NCBI GenBank assembly: GCA_046728115.1
Contig: JBKPDW010000485.1
Coordinates: 1-17,800 of the forward strand
Reading direction: 5' to 3'
DNA from: CAVSWN01 sp046728115
GTDB taxonomy: Bacteria; Acidobacteriota; Vicinamibacteria; Vicinamibacterales; CAVVIG01
Length of the DNA: 17,800 nucleotides
Position 1 is the stretch's first letter; every line of letters begins with the position of its first letter. Positions 7,188 to 14,385 of the stretch are shown here, piece by piece. Made by a program: the position numbers and the translations under genes. Below the pieces are notes generated by a model. That model made no database searches. It saw only the letters and a program-made list of their open reading frames with translations, and was not told the origin of the DNA.

Positions 7188-9467
7188 ATGCCAGCCACGG
7201 TCACCACGATTGCGTCGAAACGGAGCGGACCGGCATCTCCGACACCTCCGCCGCGCTCGCGGCGGCCGTTCCGCGACAACCCCCGGCTGATCCTCGCCGG
7301 GATTGGCATTCTCCTGGTCGTGCTGGTCGCGCTGCTCGCGATCGCGAACGGGTCATCGCGGTTCTCGCCCGATTTCCTGAGCGAATTCGTTCTCTACGCG
7401 CTCTCCGCCGCCGACCTGACGATGCTCGCCGCGCTGACGTTCGTGCTGGCCCGGAACATCGTCAAGCTGATCGTGGAGCGGCGGCGCGCCCTGCCGTTCG
7501 CGCATTTCCGCGCCAAGCTCGTCCTCCTGCTGCTCGGGATGACGTTCATGCCTGCCGTACTGGTGTTGATCGTCGGCAGCGAGCTGATTCGCACGAGCGC
7601 CGAGCGCTGGTTCAACGCGCCGATGGACGACATTCTGTCGTCGGCCAACACGATTGCCAGCGACTACTACCACGAGCGGCAGGTGCTCGTGACCGATCAC
7701 GCGAAGCGGATCGCCCGCGAACTCGGCGCGGTCGATCTCGGAACCTCGGATCTGCGACCGATTCGTGAGTTGCTGATGCCCGATGTGACACAGGAACGCG
7801 TGCAGCTCGTCGAGGTGTATCGGCTGCAGCCGGGCGACGGTTCGGCGCCGAAGCTGGAGCGTGTGGTCGACGTCGCCGCGGCAAGCCTGGCATCCGGATC
7901 GAGTCGAGCGGCTGCGGACAAACTGGCGCTTCAGGCGCTGGGCGGATCGGTGCCGACATCCATTGAAACTGTGAGCGGCTCGGGCGATTTTCTCCGCGCT
8001 GCCGCGGCGATCCGCGCGAAAGACAACAAGCCGACAGGTGTCGTGGTTGCGACCGATGTGCTCAAGGGCGAGATGGCGGCGCGCTCGCGGCGTCTTACGC
8101 AGGCCTTCGAGAACTACAACCAGCTGCGCGTCTTGAAGCGGCCGCTTGCGGGTGTCTACCTGTCGTTCTTCCTGATGGTGACGCTCATGATTCTGGTCGG
8201 CGCCACCTGGATGGGTCTGTACATGGCCAAGCGCATCACGGGGCCCGTCCGGATGCTCGCGGCCGCGGCTCGCGAAATCGGCGCCGGCCACCTCGACCAG
8301 CGCATCGAGCCGCAGAGCAACGACGAATTCGGCTCGCTCGTCGAAGCGTTCAACTCCATGGCGAGCGAGCTCGCATCCACGCGGCGCCGGATCGACAAAA
8401 GCACGATCGAGCTGGAACGCAAACACGTCGAGGTGGAGGGACGGCGCCGGTACATCGAAACGGTTCTCGAGCGCATCACCACCGGCGTCGTGTCGGTGGA
8501 CAGCGCTGGCGCGATTACGACGATGAACGGCGCCGCGGCGCGACTGCTCGGTCTGAGCCGGCAGGTAATCGGTCAGCCGGCGCCCGCGGTCTTCGACCGA
8601 CCCGATCTCGAACCGGTGGGCAGGCTCTTTTCGAGCCCTGGTCGAAGCAAGAGAGAGCCGACGGCGCACGAAATCGCGATGGTCCGCGACGATCGCGAAC
8701 TGCACCTCGCAGCCGTGGCGACGACGCTGGTGGGTGACACGGGAGAGGCGGAAGGACTCGTGCTGGTGCTGGACGATGTGACGCCGCTCATCCGCGCGCA
8801 ACGCGTCGCGGCATGGCGTGAGGTGGCGCGCCGCCTGGCGCACGAGATCAAGAATCCGCTGACGCCGATTCAGCTGTCGGCCGAACGTCTGCGCCGCCAC
8901 TTCTCGTCTGCACCGCCGCAGGCGAAGGCTCTGGTCGACGAGTGCACGACAACGATTGTCGGCGAGGTCGAATCGCTCAAGATGCTGGTGGACGAGTTCT
9001 CGCAGTTTGCGCGAATGCCGTCGCCGCGGACGGTTCCAACAGACCTGGGCGACCTCATTGCCCAGACGCTCGCCCTGTACAAGGGCATCTTCACGGACAT
9101 CTGCATCGAACAGCGACTCGCGCCGGGCATGCCGCTGGTCCGTCTCGATCTCGAGCAGATCCGTCGCGTGATCATCAACCTGGTGGACAACGCCATCGAA
9201 GCAATGGATCGTCATGGTCGCATCTTGATCGAAACACAGCTCGACCAGACGAACAGCCTCGTCCGGCTGATCGTTGCCGACGATGGTCCCGGCATTCCGC
9301 CTGCGGAGCGGGAAAAACTCTTTCTGCCGTACTACTCGACCAAGCGCCGCGGCAGCGGCCTCGGTCTGGCGATCGTCCGGCGGATCATCGCCGAGCACGG
9401 CGGCAACATCGAGGTTGGGGAGAACGTTCCGAGAGGAACGCGGTTTACGATAGAGCTGCCATGTTGA
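7188..9467 (+). CDS. NtrY-like membrane sensor histidine kinase
   Basis: This 759-residue sensor kinase has three hydrophobic segments near the N terminus (about 34-54, 67-88, 108-130), an extracytoplasmic region of roughly 185 residues, and a fourth membrane segment (about 319-346). These are followed by a HAMP linker (347-400), a coiled stretch, a PAS domain (about 425-530), a dimerisation domain with phospho-acceptor His552 in RLAHEIKNPLTPIQLSAERL, and an HATPase domain with NLVDNAIEAMD (N box), DDGPGIPP (G1 box) and GSGLGLAIVRRIIAEHGG (G2 box). This order is that of NtrY of the NtrY-NtrX system, linked to nitrogen and redox responses in proteobacteria; the signal here is unknown. The regulator gene follows after 64 bases, most of them heptamer repeat, so the pair is almost certainly co-transcribed. 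Confidence 0.93.
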   Translation: MPATVTTIASKRSGPASPTPPPRSRRPFRDNPRLILAGIGILLVVLVALLAIANGSSRFSPDFLSEFVLYALSAADLTMLAALTFVLARNIVKLIVERRRALPFAHFRAKLVLLLLGMTFMPAVLVLIVGSELIRTSAERWFNAPMDDILSSANTIASDYYHERQVLVTDHAKRIARELGAVDLGTSDLRPIRELLMPDVTQERVQLVEVYRLQPGDGSAPKLERVVDVAAASLASGSSRAAADKLALQALGGSVPTSIETVSGSGDFLRAAAAIRAKDNKPTGVVVATDVLKGEMAARSRRLTQAFENYNQLRVLKRPLAGVYLSFFLMVTLMILVGATWMGLYMAKRITGPVRMLAAAAREIGAGHLDQRIEPQSNDEFGSLVEAFNSMASELASTRRRIDKSTIELERKHVEVEGRRRYIETVLERITTGVVSVDSAGAITTMNGAAARLLGLSRQVIGQPAPAVFDRPDLEPVGRLFSSPGRSKREPTAHEIAMVRDDRELHLAAVATTLVGDTGEAEGLVLVLDDVTPLIRAQRVAAWREVARRLAHEIKNPLTPIQLSAERLRRHFSSAPPQAKALVDECTTTIVGEVESLKMLVDEFSQFARMPSPRTVPTDLGDLIAQTLALYKGIFTDICIEQRLAPGMPLVRLDLEQIRRVIINLVDNAIEAMDRHGRILIETQLDQTNSLVRLIVADDGPGIPPAEREKLFLPYYSTKRRGSGLGLAIVRRIIAEHGGNIEVGENVPRGTRFTIELPC

Positions 9468-9468
9468 C

Positions 9469-9531
9469 GTCGGTCGTTCGAGGTTCGACGTTCGTCGTTC
9501 GACGTTCGTCGTTCGAGGTTCGACGTTCATC
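9469..9531. repeat. Heptamer array between kinase and regulator genes
   Basis: Eight contiguous 7-base units in perfect register from 9476 to 9531 follow one degenerate unit at 9469. The types are GTTCGAG, GTTCGAC, GTTCGTC and a final GTTCATC. The array begins two bases after the kinase stop and ends at the base before the GTG start of the regulator, so it forms essentially the whole intergenic region. The unit is a GC-richer version of the TTCAGA-type heptamers seen elsewhere in the window. Confidence 0.95.
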
Positions 9532-10923
9532 GTGAAGCCAACCATCCTCATCGTCGACGACGAACCAGGCGTGCGCAATTCGCTGAGCGGTGTGCTGCGC
9601 GATGAAGGCTACTCGGTCGAAGCTGTCTCGAGCGGCGAGGCCTGTCTCGAGCGTGTAACGCGCAGCCCGTTCGATCTCGTCGTCCTCGACGTCTGGATGC
9701 CGGGCATGGACGGCCTGGCGACGCTGGCCCGGCTGCGTGAGCGGCAGGTGGATTCGCAGGTCGTCCTCATTTCCGGCCACGGCAACATCGAGTCGGCGGT
9801 GCGCGCCATCAAGCTCGGCGCATTCGATTTCGTCGAGAAGCCGTTGTCGCTCGACAAAACCGTGCTGGTCATCCGCAACGCGCTGCATCAGCGCCGTCTC
9901 GAAGCCGAGAATCGTGCGCTGCGGGCGCGCGTCGCTCGCACGCAGACCATGGTTGGCGAGAGTCTCGCCATGCGGCAACTTCGCGACCAGGTCGCGATGG
10001 CGGCGCCGACCAACGGCCGCGTGTTGATTTACGGCGAAAATGGCACCGGCAAGGAGCTGGTGGCGCGGACGATTCACGCGCTGAGCCGCAGGCGCGCCAG
10101 CGCATTCGTCGAGGTCAACTGCGCGGCCATTCCGGAAGAGTTGATCGAGAGCGAGTTGTTCGGCCATGTGCGTGGCGCGTTCACGGGCGCGGTCTCGGAC
10201 AGACGGGGAAAGTTCGAGACCGCCGACGGCGGCACGATCTTTCTGGACGAAATCGGCGACATGAGCCTGAAGACGCAGGCCAAAGTGCTGCGCGTGCTGC
10301 AGGAACAAACGATGGAGGCCGTTGGCGGAACGGCCCGGATCAAGGTGGATGTGCGAGTGCTCGCCGCGACGAACAAAGATCTGCAGGCCGAGATCCGCGG
10401 CGGGCGCTTCCGGGAGGACCTGTATTTCCGGCTGAACGTCATTCCGATTTTCGTGCCGGCGCTGCGCGATCGGCAGGACGACATCCCGCTGCTCGCGGAT
10501 CATTTCATGGCCGAATTCGCCAGGGAGTATGGTCGGAGGGTGAAGAGCTTCGATTCGGGCGCGCGTGCGACGCTGCAGCAGTATCCGTGGCCAGGGAACG
10601 TCCGCGAACTGAGAAACGTGATCGAGCGGCTGATGATCATGGTGCCGGGCGACGCCATCTCGGCGTCCGACCTGACGTTCCTCGATCCCAGCGGGTTGAC
10701 ACGTGCGGCGACCCTGGAGGCGCCGGCGGAACGCCGCACCCTGCATGAAGCGCGCGACCAGTTCGAGCGCGATCTGATCCTGCGCACACTGTCGGAGCAG
10801 CAGGGGAACATGTCGCGAACGGCGGAGGTGCTCGGCGTCGAACGTAGCAACCTCTATCGAAAAATGAAGGCGTTCGGTATCGCACCCACCCGGCGCGCCG
10901 AAGAAGAAAGCGAGGCGGTTTAA
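9532..10923 (+). CDS. NtrX/NtrC-type sigma-54 response regulator
   Basis: This 463-residue activator begins at GTG with a receiver domain (residues 1-120: acidic pair Asp9/Asp10, phospho-acceptor Asp53 in LVVLDVWMPGMDG, Lys in FVEKPLSL). A sigma-54 AAA+ domain (about 140-370) carries Walker A GENGTGKE (168-175), an intact GAFTGA loop (215-220) and Walker B FLDEIGD. The C-terminal Fis-type HTH is at about 427-449 (SRTAEVLGVERSNLYRKM). The intact GAFTGA loop means it can contact sigma-54 and drive open-complex formation, so it should activate -24/-12 promoters. It pairs with the kinase directly upstream. The start codon follows the last repeat unit directly. The nearest Shine-Dalgarno-like bases, GAGG in the repeat at 9515, are 13 bases away, farther than usual. 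NtrX versus another NtrC relative is not decided by sequence alone. Confidence 0.94.
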   Translation: MKPTILIVDDEPGVRNSLSGVLRDEGYSVEAVSSGEACLERVTRSPFDLVVLDVWMPGMDGLATLARLRERQVDSQVVLISGHGNIESAVRAIKLGAFDFVEKPLSLDKTVLVIRNALHQRRLEAENRALRARVARTQTMVGESLAMRQLRDQVAMAAPTNGRVLIYGENGTGKELVARTIHALSRRRASAFVEVNCAAIPEELIESELFGHVRGAFTGAVSDRRGKFETADGGTIFLDEIGDMSLKTQAKVLRVLQEQTMEAVGGTARIKVDVRVLAATNKDLQAEIRGGRFREDLYFRLNVIPIFVPALRDRQDDIPLLADHFMAEFAREYGRRVKSFDSGARATLQQYPWPGNVRELRNVIERLMIMVPGDAISASDLTFLDPSGLTRAATLEAPAERRTLHEARDQFERDLILRTLSEQQGNMSRTAEVLGVERSNLYRKMKAFGIAPTRRAEEESEAV

Positions 10924-10980
10924 ATTCAGATTTCAGATTTCAGATTTCACATCGAGTTCAAATTTCACCTTGAGTTCAGC
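10924..10980. repeat. Heptamer array with 4-bp inserts between convergent genes
   Basis: Seven 7-base units (ATTCAGA, TTTCAGA twice, TTTCACA, GTTCAAA, TTTCACC, GTTCAGC) start at 10924, 10931, 10938, 10945, 10956, 10963 and 10974. Two steps are 11 instead of 7 because of 4-base inserts (TCGA, TTGA). The array starts immediately after the regulator stop and includes the stop and last codons of the convergent formimidoyltransferase gene. No terminator hairpin is seen in this gap. Confidence 0.9.
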
Positions 10981-11870
10981 TTCCTGAGTTTGTTCTCCAG
11001 GACTTGGTCCGGTTTGAGCCCCGTCATCTGTAAGTAGAACTCGGCGGACGCGGTCAGCGCGGCGGCCGGGACGAGGCCGACGATTTCGCTTTCGAGGATG
11101 ACCACGCCATATCGCGCAGCTTCGCGCTTGACGGTCTCGAACACCCTGAAGATCGGCGTCTTCTCGTAGTTCGTGAGATTCATCGACACCTGGACGATCC
11201 CGCGATCTTCCAGCTTGAACCCTGCGGCTTTCACGTGCCGATAGCCGCCGCTGCTGGCGCGAATCGCGGCCGCGATCTTCTTCGCAACGTCGAGGCGATC
11301 GGTGGCCAGGTTGATGTTGTACGCGATGAGCGCCATCCTGGCGCCCACGACGGTTGCCCCGGCGGTGTCATGGGGCGCGGCTGGTCCGAAATCGGGTTTC
11401 CATTCGGGCGCCGCGAGTTTCGTGGCGAGCCCCTCGAACTGTCCCCGCCGGATGTCCTCGAGGTTCTTGCGCAGGGGATTTTTGGAGGCTTCTTCGTACA
11501 AAAACACCGGGACGTTGAAGCGGCGTGCGATTTCGGCTCCCGTTTCCTTCGCAACTTCGACGCATTGGGCCATCGTGATGCCCTCGATGGGTACGAACGG
11601 GACGACGTCCACGGCGCCGAGACGCGGATGCTCGCCGCGATGTGTCCGCAGGTCGATGTCGGCGATCGCGCGTTCGAAGAGTGCGAAAACGGCCGCCTCA
11701 GCGGCTGCCGCATCGCCGGCGAAGGTGAAGACCGATCGGTTGTGCGACACATCGGATGAATAGTCGAGCAGGGTTACGCCTGGCACCGATCGAATGGCGT
11801 CCGCCATCGCGGTCACGATCTTCGGCCGGCGGCCTTCGCTGACGTTGGGAATACATTCGATGAGCGGCAT
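10965..11870 (-). CDS. ftcD: Glutamate formimidoyltransferase
   Basis: This 301-residue protein is the transferase module alone, without the cyclodeaminase half found in the mammalian fusion. It moves the formimino group between N-formimino-glutamate and tetrahydrofolate, the last stage of one histidine degradation route. Signatures include the N terminus MPLIECIPNVSEGR, DYSSDVSHNRSVFTF, and THRGEHPRLGAVDVVPFVPI. In the last motif, His81 corresponds to the family's catalytic histidine. YNINLATDRLDVAKKIAAAI and FKLEDRGIVQVSMNLTNYEKTP follow, typical of the substrate-binding halves. No other hut gene is nearby. The last few codons and the stop lie inside a heptamer repeat array, so the C terminus may vary between relatives. 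The ATG is the only start consistent with the conserved N terminus. Confidence 0.96.
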   Translation of the reverse strand: MPLIECIPNVSEGRRPKIVTAMADAIRSVPGVTLLDYSSDVSHNRSVFTFAGDAAAAEAAVFALFERAIADIDLRTHRGEHPRLGAVDVVPFVPIEGITMAQCVEVAKETGAEIARRFNVPVFLYEEASKNPLRKNLEDIRRGQFEGLATKLAAPEWKPDFGPAAPHDTAGATVVGARMALIAYNINLATDRLDVAKKIAAAIRASSGGYRHVKAAGFKLEDRGIVQVSMNLTNYEKTPIFRVFETVKREAARYGVVILESEIVGLVPAAALTASAEFYLQMTGLKPDQVLENKLRKLNSR

Positions 11871-11876
11871 AGCGGA

Positions 11877-11983
11877 GGTCAGATGTCAGAGTTCGGAATG
11901 TTGCAGATTGTAGATTGGGTATCGCAATCCGAATCACAAATCTCAAATCAGCCTGAAATCAGAACTCCAAGCTCTGAACTGCG
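11877..11983. repeat. Two-part heptamer array in a divergent promoter gap
   Basis: The left part has 7-base steps on the + strand from 11877 to 11918 (GGTCAGA, TGTCAGA, GTTCGGA, then AGATTGT and AGATTGG). The right part, from 11931, has the pattern in opposite orientation (GAATCAC, AAATCTC, AAATCAG, AACTCCA, AGCTCTG). Unit starts are at 11931, 11938, 11945, 11956, 11963, 11970 and 11977, with one 11-base step caused by a CCTG insert. The array fills most of the 135-base gap between ftcD and the TPR gene, where both promoters must lie. Confidence 0.75.
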
Positions 11984-11988
11984 GGGTT

Positions 11989-11994
11989 TATAAT
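11989..11994 (+). promoter_or_regulatory. Possible -10 box of the TPR protein gene
   Basis: A perfect TATAAT ends 11 bases before the ATG at 12006, directly after the repeat array. No recognisable -35 box lies at the normal distance, because that position falls in the repeat. If it is used, the transcript would have almost no leader. Confidence 0.35.
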
Positions 11995-12005
11995 GTCCAG
12001 GTTTC

Positions 12006-12839
12006 ATGTCCGAGGCCCATCCGAGCGACGCCCCTCGCGCGTCCGACACGTCGCCGAGTGCCGAGCGTGACGCAAAGATCGAGGAGCTTCTCCTCGTCGG
12101 CCTGGATCAGTATTTCGGCGGCCGGTACGAACAAGCCATCAACATCTGGACCCGTGCGCTGTTCCTGGATCGGAGCCACGCGCGCGCACGAGCTTATATA
12201 GAACGCGCGCGTACGGCGCTCGCGGAAGCACAGCGCGAATCGGAAGAGCTTCTGCAGAACGGCGTCGCCGCCTTTCATCGCGGTGAGGGCGACGAGGCAC
12301 GACGGCTGCTGCTTTCGGCGATCGACCGCGGTGCGCCTTCGGAGGAAGCGCTGGCGGTCCTGGAACGACTCAATCGACTCGAAGCCGCCGTCACCGTGTC
12401 GCCGCAGCGGCGGACGGTCCGGCAGCAGGCGTCCACCGGTGCCAAGCCGATCGAGAGCCGCAGCCGACCGATTGCTGTCATGGCCGCCTGGGCCGCGGCG
12501 TCCGTCGTCGTGATCGGACTCTCAGGGTACGCAGTTGGCGCGACTCGCTTCGAGTGGCTGTCGCAATGGTTGGACGGTCCCTCCGGAATCTTGGTGACTC
12601 CCGTCGCGCGCGACCTGGCATTGCCGCTGCCCCGCCGCGGCGAAATGGCGCTCGCCCGGGCGAACACTCTGGCGGCGGCCGGGCGCCTGCGCGAGGCGCT
12701 GGCGACGCTCGACGCTATCGGTCTTACCGATCCGGAACGAGCCGACGCCGATTCGCTTCGAGGCGACATCCAGCGACAGCTGCTCGCGCTGGCTGTCGCA
12801 CCGTCCTCGTCATCAACCCGTCCCGCGAGCGATCGATAG
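12006..12839 (+). CDS. TPR-like protein with one membrane segment
   Basis: This 277-residue protein is of unknown function. After a polar N terminus, residues of about 22-120 form helical repeats of TPR type (LLLVGLDQYFGGRYEQAINI, WTRALFLDRSHARARAYIER, then LLQNGVAAFHRGEGDEARRL). A basic stretch leads into a single membrane segment at about 156-179 (IAVMAAWAAASVVVIGLSGY). Another TPR-like helical pair follows (ALARANTLAAAGRLREALAT) before a Ser/Pro-rich end. The repeats would therefore lie on both sides of the membrane, or the segment anchors a cytoplasmic scaffold. TPRs bind proteins, and no enzymatic motif is visible. The next gene starts five bases downstream, suggesting an operon with the RDD protein. 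Confidence 0.8.
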   Translation: MSEAHPSDAPRASDTSPSAERDAKIEELLLVGLDQYFGGRYEQAINIWTRALFLDRSHARARAYIERARTALAEAQRESEELLQNGVAAFHRGEGDEARRLLLSAIDRGAPSEEALAVLERLNRLEAAVTVSPQRRTVRQQASTGAKPIESRSRPIAVMAAWAAASVVVIGLSGYAVGATRFEWLSQWLDGPSGILVTPVARDLALPLPRRGEMALARANTLAAAGRLREALATLDAIGLTDPERADADSLRGDIQRQLLALAVAPSSSSTRPASDR

Positions 12840-12844
12840 GCGCG

Positions 12845-13801
12845 ATGAAATGTCCGAAGTGCGGCTATCTCGGCTTCGAGCAAGTCGAGTCATGCCGCAA
12901 CTGCGGCTATGAGTTCTCGCTGTCGCGGGGCACTCCTGCTCCAGAAACGGAGTTGCCGCTTCGTCTCAACACACGGCCCGAAGAATCCCTCGACGATCTG
13001 GCGTTGTCGGAGTCTCAACTGGACGTCGATCGGCTGATCGGCCCGCCGACGTCCGAGACGGCACAACCGTCGGCGGCGCACTCCGACCCGGACGCGGACG
13101 CCGAGCTGCCGCTTTTCAGATCCACGGCTCCCGACGACGAACCGCTGATCAAGACGCCTTCGTCGCCGCGTGCGCCGCTGGCTGTTCGGCGCGTGATGCC
13201 GGACGCCCCGCGCCTGCCGCGTGAGCATCCGCGCGCGCAGTCGCTGACCTTCGATTCGGACGAAGCGCTGGAGGGATGGCCGGTCCCCTCGACGCTTGAA
13301 CATCAGGCCCTTGGACGCAGCTCAGGGCAGGCCCCTCGACACAGCCTGGAGCAAACTCACGAGACCACTGAACCTGAGTGGACCGGTGAACGACCGGCTG
13401 GCCTCGCCTCGCGCCTCGCCGCGGTCGTCATCGACCTCACGTTGCTCGCGATCATCGATGCTGTGGTCATCTACTTCACCGTGCGGATCTGCGGCCTCAC
13501 GCTGCAGGACCTGGGCGTGCTTCCAAAGGGGCCGCTGATCGCGTTTCTGGTGATCCAGAACGGCGGCTATCTCGTCGCATTCACGGCCGGGGGTCAGACC
13601 ATCGGCAAGATGTCGACGGGCATCCGCGTCGTTCCGGCAAGTCCCGAGACGCCGCTCGATCTCGATCACGCACTGCGGCGCGAGTTCATGTGGCTGATTC
13701 TGGCTATTCCAGCGGGTCTCGGCTTTCTCTCTGCTCTTTCCAATCCCGATCGACGCGGCTTCCACGATCGCTTCGCCGGCACGCGCGTCGTCGTCAGCTG
13801 A
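12845..13801 (+). CDS. Zinc-ribbon and RDD-domain membrane protein
   Basis: This 318-residue protein starts at the ATG at 12845, five bases after the TPR gene; the frame is open further upstream, but there it only overlaps that gene. Cys3, Cys6, Cys17 and Cys20 (MKCPKCGYLG, CRNCGYEF) form a small zinc ribbon. A long, acidic and proline-rich, probably disordered linker follows (about 30-180). From about residue 186 an RDD domain spans the membrane with GLASRLAAVVIDLTLLAIID (the Arg-Asp signature), a second segment, GGQTIGKMSTGIRVV, and a final segment ending in NPDRRGFHDRFAGTRVV. RDD proteins are of poorly known function, and some are linked to ion or solute transport. The zinc ribbon could tie it to a protein partner, possibly the TPR protein; that is inference. 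Confidence 0.87.
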   Translation: MKCPKCGYLGFEQVESCRNCGYEFSLSRGTPAPETELPLRLNTRPEESLDDLALSESQLDVDRLIGPPTSETAQPSAAHSDPDADAELPLFRSTAPDDEPLIKTPSSPRAPLAVRRVMPDAPRLPREHPRAQSLTFDSDEALEGWPVPSTLEHQALGRSSGQAPRHSLEQTHETTEPEWTGERPAGLASRLAAVVIDLTLLAIIDAVVIYFTVRICGLTLQDLGVLPKGPLIAFLVIQNGGYLVAFTAGGQTIGKMSTGIRVVPASPETPLDLDHALRREFMWLILAIPAGLGFLSALSNPDRRGFHDRFAGTRVVVS

Positions 13802-13807
13802 CGGATC

Positions 13808-14293
13808 ATGCCGGACGGCAGTCGTGATGCTCCCAGCAGAATACCGGCTCTGATCGTTGCCACGGCCTGCGGCGTCGGCTATGCCCCGGTCGCATCCGGA
13901 ACCTTTGGCTCGGCGGCCGGCCTGCTGGTGTGGGCGGTCCTGCCGCCGGATGCGACCATCCAGGCGGCGGCAATCGTGCTGACGTTCGTCGTGGGCTCCT
14001 GGAGCGGAACCGTTGCCGAGCGCCACTTCGGCCGGCAGGATCCCGGCGAGGTCGTGATCGACGAGGTGCTGGGGATGCTGATCACGCTCTTTCTCAATCC
14101 CGTCGGTTGGGCCGGAGCGTTTGTGGGATTTCTCCTGTTCCGCCTCGCCGACATCGTCAAGCCGTTTCCGGCGCGGCGGCTCGAACATCTCTACGGCGGC
14201 ATCGGCGTGATGGCCGATGATGCAATGGCGGCCGTGTACGCGAACCTGGCGCTCCGCGCGATGATCGCGGTTGCGAATCGAGTAATTGGATAA
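13808..14293 (+). CDS. pgpA: Phosphatidylglycerophosphatase A
   Basis: This 161-residue membrane phosphatase removes the phosphate from phosphatidylglycerophosphate to give phosphatidylglycerol. Motifs in order are GVGYAPVASGTFGSAAG (22-38), DPGEVVIDEVLGM (78-90), with the acidic residues expected to hold the metal, FRLADIVKPFPARRLE (111-126) and GGIGVMADD (130-138), in a protein with several hydrophobic helices. Length and motif order are normal. It starts six bases after the RDD gene. The final codons and the TAA stop are built from the start of the octamer repeat that separates it from cinA. It shares its pathway with plsY and gpsA downstream. Confidence 0.96.
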   Translation: MPDGSRDAPSRIPALIVATACGVGYAPVASGTFGSAAGLLVWAVLPPDATIQAAAIVLTFVVGSWSGTVAERHFGRQDPGEVVIDEVLGMLITLFLNPVGWAGAFVGFLLFRLADIVKPFPARRLEHLYGGIGVMADDAMAAVYANLALRAMIAVANRVIG

Positions 14294-14384
14294 TCGGGTA
14301 ATCTGGTCATTGAATGGTTCAATTCGGCAATCAATTACCAGACCACCCAATTACTCAGTTATCCGATTACGTTACTCGCTACCC
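14278..14384. repeat. Opposed octamer arrays between pgpA and cinA
   Basis: The left arm has four 8-base units of the pattern RRGTAATY (GAGTAATT, GGATAATC, GGGTAATC, TGGTCATT). After a spacer, the right arm shows the reverse-complement pattern (AATTACCA, GACCACCC, AATTACTC, AGTTATCC, then 7-base-like units). GAGTAATTGG at 14278-14287 is perfectly complementary to CCAATTACTC at 14348-14357, so the two arms could pair in RNA or cruciform DNA. The array is much more AT-rich than its surroundings. It includes the pgpA stop and runs up to the cinA start codon. Confidence 0.8.
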
Positions 14385-14385
14385 A

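Noticed and set aside
7353..9578. A 741-codon open frame on the - strand opposite the histidine kinase
   Set aside because: The product has no recognisable motif and is rich in His, Arg, Glu and Asp, typical of the antisense of GC-rich coding DNA. The + strand kinase has all expected domains.
9445..10746. Long - strand open frame opposite the sigma-54 regulator
   Set aside because: It is a mirror of a well-supported + strand gene, and its first or last codons read through the repeat array.
14278..14384. Inverted arms considered as ends of a mobile element
   Set aside because: The arms are only tens of bases apart with no transposase or cargo between them, and there is no sign of a target duplication.
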